The notes: generated from the letters alone by a model not told the origin. Numbered from the stretch's first letter, positions 34,263 through 45,348 are shown. The stretch is 64,000 bases of DNA from Nemertoderma westbladi (GCA_032718475.1 JAUCBJ010002221.1:1-64000); one strand, 5' to 3'. Made by a program: numbers and translations.

Positions 34263-35350
34263 TGAACAGGGATCTGGTGTGGCAACTTAAACGGGTTCTG
34301 AAAAGGTAGAAGTGGAATAATGGGAAATGTTGTGGTTAGCCATTGTCATTCCTGAAATGACTGCTAATAGACACAGTTTGATACACAGGCACATGAATTG
34401 GGGATTTAGATAGCTGTTCGCGGACTGGGGAGGTGTTGTGTTGCATTGCCCACCTGCAATCCATCCCAGTGGTGTACCCAATGTATTTATACTCTTACTA
34501 TTTTTTATATTGACTCATAATGACTGTTAGTAAGTTAAACATTTTCCCCAAAATCAAAGATTTATTAATCTCACCAATAGATAATAGATATGCGTTATCT
34601 ACGATTGGTGTTATAGAAAAGTCCAATTAATAGATATTTGGTCTATATACAGTTGAATGGGAAAGCTGCATGTTCCTTGTAATTGCTCCAACACAATATT
34701 CCCACTAATACAAATGCTAATTAATAAATGAAGTTAATGATTTACTTTAGTTATAAAATATTAATTAATGGATTAATTTGAATTTTGCTAGACGTAAAAT
34801 ATCTAGTGGTGGATTATTGGTCAAGCCTAGAAATGCTTGATGGAAAATTGTCGAGTAGATAAACTCTATGCGCATGAAATGGCAGATGGAATTTATTGAG
34901 AACAGGTGCAATTCCAGAACCTTGTAAACATTTAATTAGGATAACTAATTAGTTAACTAAGCTGGGTGTTTTATGGTGGCAATTATTGTGGGTAAGGTCC
35001 ACTTGAGATGAATGGTGTATATATTAATATATATATTGACAGATTGTTTGAAAATTGCACCGCAAGACATACTAAAAGAAGAAACAGATTCAAATTATAA
35101 AACTCTACTTTAACATGGATTCAAACATTAGTATATTATATGATATAACATTAATATATAGCTAGTATATTTCGCAATGATCCGAACTTGATGATAATGT
35201 TTGAGTGAATAACTGGAGGCGGGTTGAGCCTTTATTTTGTATCATGTTTTATTATTCTCATTGTATCACGTACAACTGAATCTTGGTTTCGGTTAAAATC
35301 TTTTCAATTTCATGAGGCCATTTTTATCTTTGCTCAGCAACACAAATTTA
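34263..35350. other. AT-rich intergenic sequence
   Basis: Nothing recognised. No open frame with coding character, and no RNA gene signal that I can defend. Confidence 0.5.
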
Positions 35351-35356
35351 GCACAT

Positions 35357-35640
35357 AGGTTCCACCTTGGTGTAGTGGTTGCATTGAATTCACATCTCCC
35401 GTAGGTCGTGGGTTCGATCCTCACATGGGCCAGGGCAGTTTTCGTTTCGGCACGAATGCTTTAAAGGGACCAGCCAGGGCGCATCTCTGCCTTGCATCCT
35501 TAAGTGGTAGCTAAATGAGTACTGGAGTTTCCTCTGGGGAGTAAAGTTCTGGGGGGACCGCACTGGAAATAAGTCGTCAGACTTTGTGCGTAATCCCTGG
35601 CCTAGCGGTCGAAGAAAAATTTTTTTTTTTTTTTTATTTA
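35357..35640 (+). mobile_element. tRNA-derived SINE (forward copy)
   Basis: Begins GGTTCCACCTTGGTGTAGTG (A box TGGTGTAGTGG), B box GGGTTCGATCC near 35411, then a 150-bp body. It ends CTAGCGGTCGAAGAAAAA followed by a long T-rich tract. The body matches the reverse copy at 12325-12588 almost base for base. A 13-bp insertion (GCATTGAATTCAC region) separates the A and B boxes relative to that copy. Confidence 0.88.
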
Positions 35641-35745
35641 TTTATTTTTTTTTTATTTTTTATTTTTTTTTCACATATATAAGTGGTTCATGCTGGCACT
35701 GGTTATTCAACATAGCCTTGAGGAAGTGCAGCTGCTTTTGCTCTA

Positions 35746-36270
35746 TTAAAGCTTTTGGATTTGGATGGCCACTTTCAATATATATAAGGTCTCTAATTGA
35801 AACTTACTCCTAGAGCTGCGCAAAGAATTTACAAAGCACATACATATAATTGTTAAGCAGGATAGATGATCACCATCCAACCTCGATTCACATCCATAAA
35901 ATACTGCAGACACTACGGCAGCCCTGAATACATAGAGTTTCAATGATACAGGCATTAATAACGACTGAAAAGACCAAAATATTTCAGGATATGTTTGAGT
36001 TTCTCTTGATGTAGACTGATTTCCAAGATCCATTTTCACAAATCAGTGATCCTAAATAAATATAACTTAGTTTTTGAGGGAATCGACTATACTACTAGTT
36101 TTATCTATGTCATTACAATTGTCAATAATCATTGATGATTGGTTGATAATCATGTTATATTCCCGCCAGTAATCTAGCAGGATGTTAAGTTTATCCATTA
36201 AAAGGGTGCTGTTAGTAGCAAACATAAATGAATCGTCAATCATATCAATCAATATGTGTAACCATTCCAA
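35746..36270 (-). mobile_element. LINE reverse transcriptase fragment (reverse)
   Basis: The minus strand encodes LHILIDMIDDSFMFATNSTL (the YADD region, changed to M-I-D-D), followed by LDYWREYNMIINQ. After a frame break come LKLYVFRAAVVSAVFYGCES and later pieces of the thumb region. Inactive. Confidence 0.7.
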
Positions 36271-36457
36271 ATAGAAATCAGGTACACAACTTATGTATGA
36301 GTGGATTTAAAAAGAAGGTAAACAGCCAACAACTACTAGGCGAATCCTGCAGAACCCCAATGAAGGTTGAAATTAGAGAGAATACTAATACACTTCTCAT
36401 ATGGCATCATATCTGGCTCAAAATTCAATATTTGAAGTGGGGTTGCAATATTTAAAA

Positions 36458-36612
36458 ATACTGCAAAATATTGACACAGTTCAGTTTAAATATTGACACA
36501 GCACAATATAATATTGACACAGTACAATATAATATTGACACAGTACAGTATTATATTGACACAGTACAGTATAATATTGACGCAGTACAGTTTAAATATT
36601 GACACAGTACAG
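36458..36612. repeat. 22-bp minisatellite (ATATTGACACAGTACA)
   Basis: About seven tandem units of roughly 22 bp, each with TATTGACACAGTACAGTATA or a close variant, leading directly into the CAGTTAAGAACAG leader of the G-rich array. Confidence 0.85.
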
Positions 36613-36640
36613 TTAAGAACAGTTAAGAGCAGTTAAGAAC

Positions 36641-36826
36641 AGTCGGGGGGAAGTGTCCGCGGGGGGGAAGTGTCTGGGGGGGAAGTGTCCGGGGGGGGGG
36701 GGAAGTGTCCTACTTGAGCGGGGGGGAACTGTCCGGGGGGGAAGTGTCCGGGGGGGAAGTGTCCTACTTGAGCGGGGGGGAACTGTCCGGGGGGGAAGTG
36801 TCCGGGGGGGGAAGTGTCCGAACACC
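36641..36826 (+). repeat. G-rich tandem repeat, second locus
   Basis: Same family as 6423-6546: G-runs of 6-12 separated by AAGTGTCC or AACTGTCC, with two CTACTTGAGC interruptions, the same leader (GTTAAGAACAGTC) and the same end (CCGAACACC). It is longer than the 6.4-kb copy by one internal higher-order unit of about 58 bp. G-quadruplex potential. Confidence 0.9.
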
Positions 36827-37087
36827 TCCACATTGTTTTATCATATTTTTTGTCCCGTTAAGTACTGTTGGTTAATTTGTATGATAGGTAATCACCTATC
36901 CCTGGAGTGTGTGTACATTTCTGTCCTACATGATTGATGTCGTGGTTGGTGTGAATGTATAACATTTATTATTGGATGATTCCTGAGGCTGTTGGTTATA
37001 TTGGTTTTGGTGGAGGGAAACTCTAGGTGTACTCTAGTCAAAGTTTTTTTGGTTCTTAGTTAATTCCATTTACGGTACTAATTGCTT

Positions 37088-37187
37088 ACTAGGATCGGCA
37101 TGCTGCATTGCAGCTGCATTTTTAAGAATGCTGTGCCGGCTTGTCGACAAAATTGCGCCACCACAACTCCCTATCACCCATGACATA
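37088..37187 (-). mobile_element. Short tail fragment of the RTE-like LINE
   Basis: Reverse complement of about 17105-17203 (CGGCATGCTGCATTGCAGCT through CACCCATGACAT), with only a few differences. It lies isolated downstream of SLC49A3-like copy 2. Confidence 0.88.
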
Positions 37188-37579
37188 AGGCTATCAATCG
37201 ATTTAAATTGTATTGCCATTAATATAAATAAATAACATAGCATAACTATTTTAATAAACAAAAAATTAGAAGTTTGGGATGTAGAGAAAAAAAAGTAAAT
37301 AAAAACTTCATCATTATAATAATATAGTCAGTCCCCTTGCTTTACACATTCCCTACCTGCTTGACTTCACTTTAATCTCTATTACCACAACGTTTAACAA
37401 TGGTTTATAGTTTCTCAACAGCATAATAATGTAATAAATGTAATTTAATAAAGATTGGGTCTTATTTGGTGATTGAATTTAAATCACTTTTAGGCTTTTA
37501 TATTCTACTTGATAGCGAAATATTTCCACTTGGCACCACATGAAATCCGTTGCCACTTTTTCAATTCGATTGTACAGTT

Positions 37580-38980
37580 TCATTTCTGAATGATAGCTGA
37601 TGTTTCATGGTCTCTCGTCTTGCCTCTATTTGTTAGCAAACGATGGTAAGGAGTATTGAGGAATACTATAGTTATAAACGCTGCAATTACATACAATCCT
37701 GCAAAAACATATCCCGAAATTTCCATGTTATGGAGTTTTACAGTTGAGATTTTTGGAAAAATAACACATGTTTGTACCTCCGCCTCATGAACTGATGGAT
37801 TTTGACCCAAGGATTTCAGCAATAACAGGTAGATGACACCTTGTAACTGACACGATGCATTAAGCAACCCACTGGAAGTAGCTTCTGCCACTGGATAACT
37901 ACATTCCACCCCCAACTCCAATCCCACAGGAAGCAATGCGATGCAGAAGAAACCAAGAGCTGCACTTGATACTCCAATAGCCCAACTAACATCATAAAAC
38001 ATTGTGGATACTGCTAATAGAATTGCAGATGCTGCACTCATGCCGAAGCAAACCTTAACAATAACTTCGTACTTTTTTGTTTTATCCAATATCAAACCAG
38101 CAATTCCAGCTCCAATAAGCCCTGCCCCATTCATAGATGCATTGCAAATTCCAGCCATTTTATCACTGTAACCACGGATGCACAACATCTCTTCTAACAA
38201 CGTTTGGATTGTCACAATCAGACCACCCGCTGTGCCAAATGTTAGCAGTAATATCATGTAGGGTTTACATGTAATCAAGGATTTCAAGCCTGTTATAAAT
38301 GGTTGTGATTCCTCTGCTGCTGAGAGTGTTGGAGGTGAAGGGGGTTCACTGCTGCACCAAATTGTAAAAAATATCACTATCATGATGGCACCAACAGCAG
38401 CTGGTCCTACAAGAATCCCTTGTAAAATTGGCAATTCAGAGGCTGATTTCACGATATATGGTGGAAAAATTGCAGCTACTAAACATCCCAATGGACTTGA
38501 AACTGAAGCCAAAGTGTTTGCTATTGCTGTTTCATCATGTCCAAACCAAACCGCTGCTAGTTTCGTAGGAGATGCTACCATAATTGGGAGGGCAAAAGCA
38601 CAAAGTATCTGCCCAACCACTGCAAATGGGTACATCAAGTAGGGTGGCGACATCCAACAACTAAGCATTCTAATAAGAGCACCAGCTAAGTTTAATAACG
38701 ATCCGACAAGCAAGGCTGGTTTCAGGCCATGGGTGTCGATTAACCACATGCTTGGAAATATGAAAGGAACGTAAGCAATCAAAAACACCATAGAAAACAC
38801 ATCAATTCCTAGGAAACTCTTTCCATAAAATTCGGCTGCAACATTGGCTATCGTGGCATATGAGAACCATAATGTCGAATTAGAGAAATTTATAACACAG
38901 AGTCCAGTTAAGATAACCCATCTTCGTCTGTATAAGGTCAATGACGGTATAAAATCATTAGATTTGCTAATGTCAGACAT
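37580..38980 (-). CDS. SLC49A3-like (MFSD7) major-facilitator transporter, copy 2
   Basis: A single-exon frame. The first in-frame ATG is at 38980 (MSDISKSNDF...), giving 466 residues; the open frame runs further upstream only through a TTG. It has the same architecture as copy 1: YRRRWVILTGLC, LWFSYATIANVAAEFYG, MWLIDTHGLKPAL, SPTKLAAVWFGHDETA, SSEPPSPPT, LLEEMLCIRGYSDKM and ELGVECSYPVAEATS. Probable multi-pass membrane solute carrier; substrate unknown. Outside two tracts the proteins have diverged clearly, so this is an old duplication with later sequence exchange. Both genes lack introns, which may mean a retro-derived or intron-poor ancestor. Confidence 0.88.
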   Translation of the reverse strand: MSDISKSNDFIPSLTLYRRRWVILTGLCVINFSNSTLWFSYATIANVAAEFYGKSFLGIDVFSMVFLIAYVPFIFPSMWLIDTHGLKPALLVGSLLNLAGALIRMLSCWMSPPYLMYPFAVVGQILCAFALPIMVASPTKLAAVWFGHDETAIANTLASVSSPLGCLVAAIFPPYIVKSASELPILQGILVGPAAVGAIMIVIFFTIWCSSEPPSPPTLSAAEESQPFITGLKSLITCKPYMILLLTFGTAGGLIVTIQTLLEEMLCIRGYSDKMAGICNASMNGAGLIGAGIAGLILDKTKKYEVIVKVCFGMSAASAILLAVSTMFYDVSWAIGVSSAALGFFCIALLPVGLELGVECSYPVAEATSSGLLNASCQLQGVIYLLLLKSLGQNPSVHEAEVQTCVIFPKISTVKLHNMEISGYVFAGLYVIAAFITIVFLNTPYHRLLTNRGKTRDHETSAIIQK

Positions 38981-39009
38981 TATGTTTGAATTTGTATAAA
39001 TAAACAATT

Positions 39010-39720
39010 TTCTTTAGAATTAAAAGTAAGTTAAGTTTGTATATAACTTGAAGTTTCATAAGGTAATAAATCAATCATGCATTAAATTTCTGACTGTTTT
39101 TAAATTGGCTAGAATCTTTCACTATTTCACTATCAAGTAGGCCCATTGAGAATTAAGCTTGACCAATAATAATTACTAATTACACTACAAATAATGTTTA
39201 TATCGTATTAAAGATCTTAACACCCACCATATGTTTATCATCTGCATAAATTAATATATTCTAGATAATTGGTTAGAAACAGTCGCTTCCGAATAATTAG
39301 ATCACCATATGGATGGATATTGGATATGACTAAACGTCTTTGTAATTAGTTCAACTATTGTTGCACCAACAGTGGTGTATTTAGTTCGTCATATGGTCAG
39401 TCATCATAAGTCATATGAATACAAACTATAATTAATTAATAATTAAATGCATCTAACAATTGGTTTATGAAATAACTATACACAGGGGAATAAACTCTAC
39501 TGACAAAAATATAAGCACAGTTGTAGAAAGATTAAAATAATACAAATAAGATCGTAAAGTGGTTGATATCGTGGTTGTCAATGATTTAGCCATAGACCCA
39601 TACTATAACCAAAATAACAAAATTGTTCAATGAATATTTAAGCATAATAAATATATATTAAAAATATTGAATTAATAATAAAATAAAGATTAAAAAAATA
39701 AAAATAAAAAAAGGGAGCAC
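39010..39720. other. 5' flank of SLC49A3-like copy 2
   Basis: AT-rich sequence without recognised genes; probable promoter region for the gene on its left. Confidence 0.4.
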
Positions 39721-39916
39721 AATCATAATAGGAACACAGTATGTATGTATCTGTGGTCTAGAGGACCCCTAACTCTCCCTGTACCCATCCATTTCGCCCA
39801 AGCCAAAAGATTCGGTAATGCAGGAGGCATTGCAGATCTGCAACACAGATCCTGATCCGATACGTTGGCGGAGATATTCAGTGGCCCGTTTGTTACCTGT
39901 GGCATTCGCAATGTGT

Positions 39917-40287
39917 GGGGCGAGCCACGAAGTGAGTGAGCCTTAGCGTAGGGGTACCATTAATCAACCTGTCGTTCTGTCGTTCTGTCGCGTTTTTTTT
40001 TCACTCTTTTATTTTAAACGTTAATAACTCGGCCAATCCTTGATGAAATCTATCCAAACTTGGTACACATGTTGTTTGCGGTTATGCGGTTATGTATTGG
40101 TGGGTGGGGGGGAGGGGGGGGGAGGGGGTGCAGATTAAAAGGGGTGAACACGTACTGCACCCTTTCTTTGATTAATTGGTGGTGTGGGTTAATCTCTCAT
40201 AACCTGATTTTGTGATACAGTCACACAATTTTAATTTGTATCTCATAACTGGGCCTGGTGCTGCGTGAAGGCCCCACGAACGTGTCT
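39917..40287 (+). mobile_element. 369-bp deletion derivative of the GGGGCGAGCCACGAAG element
   Basis: Starts GGGGCGAGCCACGAAGTGAG and ends GGCCCCACGAACG, flanked by TGT on both sides. It shares its first 160 bp and last 150 bp with the tandem 1.55-kb units at 40396-45109 but lacks their middle. It interrupts the LINE remnant. Confidence 0.75.
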
Positions 40288-41274
40288 TCCTGCCTATCGG
40301 AGAAATGAGAACTTGTGCCGATACAACCGAGGATTTCAAAAGCACAATATAATTATTGGAATGCTCCCGGTACTTTTTGAGTTTTCTGTCCTCTGTGGGG
40401 CGAGCCACGAAGTGAGTGAGCCTTAGCGTAGGGGTACCATTAATCAACCTGTCGTTCTGTCGTTCTGTCGCGTTTTTTTTCAGTATTTTATTTTAAACGT
40501 TAATAACTCGGCCAATCCTTGATGAAATCTATCCAAACTTGGTACACATGTTGTTTGGCAAAAGTTTGAAAATTTTCCAAGTAGAATTTGCGTGGGGCCT
40601 TCGTGCAGCATCAGTGTAACTGTTATTGCAGTTATAATAAATTTATTTATCCAAATTTAAAATGCGTTAAATTATTATTACTGTAGGATAAATCAGCTGG
40701 GTTTCTGACAAATTTTGCAATACATTGGGGCTGTCTGCCAATCTGCATGTACCATGTGTACCGGTACTGTCAGGCTGTACTCAATCCCTGAATCGAGAAT
40801 CCTGCAATCAGTCAATACTGCAATACTGGTCAGCCGGTACCATACACTGCAGACATGCCATATCATGTAATCTAATTAAACATGGCCCCGGCAACCCTTG
40901 CGGTGATTATAGTTTAGGCCTAATTAGCCCAGTACCGGCACCGGTAATAATAATATAATAGTTTAGATAGTTACCGCTAATCATTCAGTCATTGGCACGG
41001 TACACCGTATTGCTGTACTGCCGTTGTAGTGCGCACCGTAGGTACCACCCTACTACCGGTACCGGCTGACCGGTGGCAACTAGCACTTCAGCACTTGCAC
41101 AGCAACAGCACTACCGGCGATACACAGGTTGGAATTTATGTAGAGTTTGCTCAACAGTACAGATATAAAATAGTTATCTAAATTATATATATTACTATTG
41201 ACAAGTATTGAAATATATACCGTTATTCGTGTTATCAGTATTTGCAACATCTGACATTGAAGAGGTGAGAGAAG

Positions 41275-41733
41275 ATGAATACCGGCACTCAACAAAACCA
41301 ACGCTTATCACAGGTCGGTATGGTTACCTCGAAACCGGCGCGACTGTCCACTCGAATACAACTTCAAAACACAAACGCCAACAATAAACTGAAAGCGAAT
41401 CGAACGTCTTCAGAAGAATCTGTCATTGGGACGAAGAAAAGGAAGCCGAAACCACGGGAATGGACCACAGCTAAGATTGAATGCTCCCATTGTCAGAGTT
41501 CCTGGACCGAAATTGAAACACCAATTGCCGATGGGCTTGATCTCTCAAACCAAAACTTCCTCTGCGGGGTTTGCGCGGCAGTAAAGATTGAAAGTCTGGA
41601 AGCTGGCATCCCTAGGTATTATTATTATAAAGAGCGTCAGCCTGCGTTTAATAAATATATTTTAATACAAAACAGGTCGAACGCAAAGAGGCTTATAATG
41701 AAGACGAGTACTGCATTGATTATATTCCTATAA
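41275..41733 (+). CDS. Hypothetical CxxC/CxxC protein of the tandem unit, copy 1
   Basis: 152 residues. The N-terminal half is polar, with a basic KKRKPKPR stretch at 54-61 (possible nuclear localisation). C70, C73, C97 and C100 form a CxxC-x23-CxxC pair that could bind zinc, as in zinc ribbons or the PHD-like fingers of LINE ORF1 proteins. There is possible splicing: donor CCTAG|GTATTA at 41616 and acceptor ACAG at 41675 give a 60-nt intron that keeps the frame. An overlapping frame from 41676 to 41801 (VERKEAYNEDEYCIDYIP...) looks more coding-like than the annotated C-terminus, so a frameshift is possible. I do not recognise the protein. Confidence 0.5.
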   Translation: MNTGTQQNQRLSQVGMVTSKPARLSTRIQLQNTNANNKLKANRTSSEESVIGTKKRKPKPREWTTAKIECSHCQSSWTEIETPIADGLDLSNQNFLCGVCAAVKIESLEAGIPRYYYYKERQPAFNKYILIQNRSNAKRLIMKTSTALIIFL

Positions 41734-42826
41734 ACCACCTGGCTTTGCATATTGAACGTGCGTTTGGAAATAAGTTCGTGCTACCCTTCCGTGGGTGGTA
41801 GATGTCGCGGTTATGTATTGGTGGGTGGGGGGAGGGGGGGGGGGGGTGCAGATTAAAAGGGGTGAACACGTACTGTCCCCCTTTCTTTGATTAATTGGTG
41901 GTGTGGGTTAATCTCTCATAACCTGATTTTGTGATACAGTCGCACAATTTTAATTTGTATCTCATAACTGGGCCTCGTGCTGCGCGAAGGCCCCACGAAC
42001 GTGTCGTTCTGTCGTTCTGTCGCGTTTTTTTTCAGTATTTTATTTTAAACGTTAATAACTCGGCCAATCCTTGATGAAATCTATCCAAACTTGGTACACA
42101 TGTTGTTTGGCAAAAGTTTGAAAATTTTCCAAGTAGAATTTGCGTGGGGCCTTCGTGCAGCATCAGTGTAACTGTTATTGCAGTTATAATAAATTTATTT
42201 ATCCAAATTTAAAATGCGTTAAATTATTATTACTGTAGGATAAATCAGCTGGGTTTCTGACAAATTTTGCAATACATTGGGGCTGTCTGCCAATCTGCAT
42301 GTACCATGTGTACCGGTACTGTCAGGCTGTACTCAATCCCTGAATCGAGAATCCTGCAATCAGTCAATACTGCAATACTGGTCAGCCGGTACCATACACT
42401 GCAGACATGCCATATCATGTAATCTAATTAAACATGGCCCCGGCAACCCTTGCGGTGATTATAGTTTAGGCCTAATTAGCCCAGTACCGGCACCGGTAAT
42501 AATAATATAATAGTTTAGATAGTTACCGCTAATCATTCAGTCATTCGCACGGTACACCGTATTGCTGTACTGCCGTTGTAGTGCGCACCGTAGGTACCAC
42601 CCTACTACCGGTACCGGCTGACCGGTGGCAACTAGCACTTCAGCACTTGCACAGCAACAGCACTACCGGCGATACACAGGTTGGAATTTATGTAGAGTTT
42701 GCTCAACAGTACAGATATAAAATAGTTATCTAAATTATATATATTACTATTGACAAGTATTGAAATATATACCGTTATTCGTGTTATCAGTATTTGCAAC
42801 ATCTGACATTGAAGAGGTGAGAGAAG

Positions 42827-43285
42827 ATGAATACCGGCACTCAACAAAACCAACGCTTATCACAGGTCGGTATGGTTACCTCGAAACCGGCGCGACTGTC
42901 CACTCGAATACAACTTCAAAACACAAACGCCAACAATAAACTGAAAGCGAATCGAACGTCTTCAGAAGAATCTGTCATTGGGACGAAGAAAAGGAAGCCG
43001 AAACCACGGGAATGGACCACAGCTAAGATTGAATGCTCCCATTGTCAGAGTTCCTGGACCGAAATTGAAACACCAATTGCCGATGGGCTTGATCTCTCAA
43101 ACCAAAACTTCCTCTGCGGGGTTTGCGCGGCAGTAAAGATTGAAAGTCTGGAAGCTGGCATCCCTAGGTATTATTATTATAAAGAGCGTCAGCCTGCGTT
43201 TAATAAATATATTTTAATACAAAACAGGTCGAACGCAAAGAGGCTTATAATGAAGACGAGTACTGCATTGATTATATTCCTATAA
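42827..43285 (+). CDS. Hypothetical CxxC/CxxC protein, copy 2
   Basis: Identical in predicted protein to copy 1, 1552 bp downstream. Identity extends through the non-coding flanks, so it reflects recent amplification rather than selection on the protein. Confidence 0.5.
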   Translation: MNTGTQQNQRLSQVGMVTSKPARLSTRIQLQNTNANNKLKANRTSSEESVIGTKKRKPKPREWTTAKIECSHCQSSWTEIETPIADGLDLSNQNFLCGVCAAVKIESLEAGIPRYYYYKERQPAFNKYILIQNRSNAKRLIMKTSTALIIFL

Positions 43286-44380
43286 ACCACCTGGCTTTGC
43301 ATATTGAACGTGCGTTTGGAAATAAGTTCGTGCTACCCTTCCGTGGGTGGTAGATGTCGCGGTTATGTATTGGTGGGTGGGGGGAGGGGGGGGGGGGGGT
43401 GCAGATTAAAAGGGGTGAACACGTACTGTCCCCCTTTCTTTGATTAATTGGTGGTGTGGGTTAATCTCTCATAACCTGATTTTGTGATACAGTCGCACAA
43501 TTTTAATTTGTATCTCATAACTGGGCCTCGTGCTGCGCGAAGGCCCCACGAACGTGTCGTTCTGTCGTTCTGTCGCGTTTTTTTTTCAGTATTTTATTTT
43601 AAACGTTAATAACTCGGCCAATCCTTGATGAAATCTATCCAAACTTGGTACACATGTTGTTTGGCAAAAGTTTGAAAATTTTCCAAGTAGAATTTGCGTG
43701 GGGCCTTCGTGCAGCATCAGTGTAACTGTTATTGCAGTTATAATAAATTTATTTATCCAAATTTAAAATGCGTTAAATTATTATTACTGTAGGATAAATC
43801 AGCTGGGTTTCTGACAAATTTTGCAATACATTGGGGCTGTCTGCCAATCTGCATGTACCATGTGTACCGGTACTGTCAGGCTGTACTCAATCCCTGAATC
43901 GAGAATCCTGCAATCAATCAATACTGCAATACTGGTCAGCCGGTACCATACACTGCAGACATGCCATATCATGTAATCTAATTAAACATGGCCCCGGCAA
44001 CCCTTGCGGTGATTATAGTTTAGGCCTAATTAGCCCAGTACCGGCACCGGTAATAATAATATAATAGTTTAGATAGTTACCGCTAATCATTCAGTCATTG
44101 GCACGGTACACCGTATTGCTGTACTGCCGTTGTAGTGCGCACCGTAGGTACCACCCTACTACCGGTACCGGCTGACCGGTGGCAACTAGCACTTCAGCAC
44201 TTGCACAGCAACAGCACTACCGGCGATACACAGGTTGGAATTTATGTAGAGTTTGCTCAACAGTACAGATATAAAATAGTTATCTAAATTATATATATTA
44301 CTATTGACAAGTATTGAAATATATACCGTTATTCGTGTTATCAGTATTTGCAACATCTGACATTGAAGAGGTGAGAGAAG

Positions 44381-44839
44381 ATGAATACCGGCACTCAACA
44401 AAACCAACGCTTATCACAGGTCGGTATGGTTACCTCGAAACCGGCGCGACTGTCCACTCGAATACAACTTCAAAACACAAACGCCAACAATAAACTGAAA
44501 GCGAATCGAACGTCTTCAGAAGAATCTGTCATTGGGACGAAGAAAAGGAAGCCGAAACCACGGGAATGGACCACAGCTAAGATTGAATGCTCCCATTGTC
44601 AGAGTTCCTGGACCGAAATTGAAACACCAATTGCCGATGGGCTTGATCTCTCAAACCAAAACTTCCTCTGCGGGGTTTGCGCGGCAGTAAAGATTGAAAG
44701 TCTGGAAGCTGGCATCCCTAGGTATTATTATTATAAAGAGCGTCAGCCTGCGTTTAATAAATATATTTTAATACAAAACAGGTCGAACGCAAAGAGGCTT
44801 ATAATGAAGACGAGTACTGCATTGATTATATTCCTATAA
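44381..44839 (+). CDS. Hypothetical CxxC/CxxC protein, copy 3
   Basis: Identical in predicted protein to copies 1 and 2, 1554 bp after copy 2. It is the last copy before the LINE sequence resumes at 45110. Confidence 0.5.
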   Translation: MNTGTQQNQRLSQVGMVTSKPARLSTRIQLQNTNANNKLKANRTSSEESVIGTKKRKPKPREWTTAKIECSHCQSSWTEIETPIADGLDLSNQNFLCGVCAAVKIESLEAGIPRYYYYKERQPAFNKYILIQNRSNAKRLIMKTSTALIIFL

Positions 44840-45348
44840 ACCACCTGGCTTTGCATATTGAACGTGCGTTTGGAAATAAGTTCGTGCTACCCTTCCGTGG
44901 GTGGTAGATGTCGCGGTTATGTATTGGTGGGTGGGGGGAGGGGGGGGGGGGGGGTGCAGATTAAAAGGGGTGAACACGTACTGTCCCCCTTTCTTTGATT
45001 AATTGGTGGTGTGGGTTAATCTCTCATAACCTGATTTTGTGATACAGTCGCACAATTTTAATTTGTATCTCATAACTGGGCCTCGTGCTGCGCGAAGGCC
45101 CCACGAACGTGTTAAATCAGCAACTGAGGATCTATCGAGGACCACAGAAGCTGAATATGAGACAGCCAATCGGTGTGGTGTGTACATGTGTAGTCCAATA
45201 CTAGTGGCTTCTCTCTAATCCAAGGCAGCTATGTAAACCCATCCAGGTACCGGATGGGCTGCATAATCCAAGTGGGGCCAGGGTTGAAGGCATCTATCTC
45301 AGCGGTGATTAGCCCATGGTAAATTGTGTTGTTGCAAAGGCGGTGCAT

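Larger units (their letters stand above)
40396..45109 (+). mobile_element. Unclassified element in three tandem copies of about 1.55 kb
   Basis: Repeats start at about 40455, 42005 and 43558; corresponding frames are spaced 1552 and 1554 bp. Copies are almost identical (differences: G-run lengths, CATTGGCAC versus CATTCGCAC, CAGTCAAT versus CAATCAAT). Only the first copy retains the 5' leader GGGGCGAGCCACGAAG. The unit order is: AT-rich leader, CpG-containing region rich in ACCGGTACCGG palindromes, a 152-codon frame, a poly-G run, and the 3' end GAAGGCCCCACGAACG. No transposase recognised. Confidence 0.85.

Noticed and set aside
35586-35813. A hydrophobic plus-strand peptide (FFFFLFIYFFFIFYF)
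   Set aside because: Produced by the T-rich tail of the SINE.
36613-36937. Glycine- or proline-rich peptides over the G-run array
   Set aside because: Simple consequence of G-run repeats in either strand.
40725-40958. A 77-codon frame repeated three times upstream of the CxxC frame
   Set aside because: Lies in the palindrome-rich region; no domain and poor codon structure. Repetition is due to the tandem duplication.
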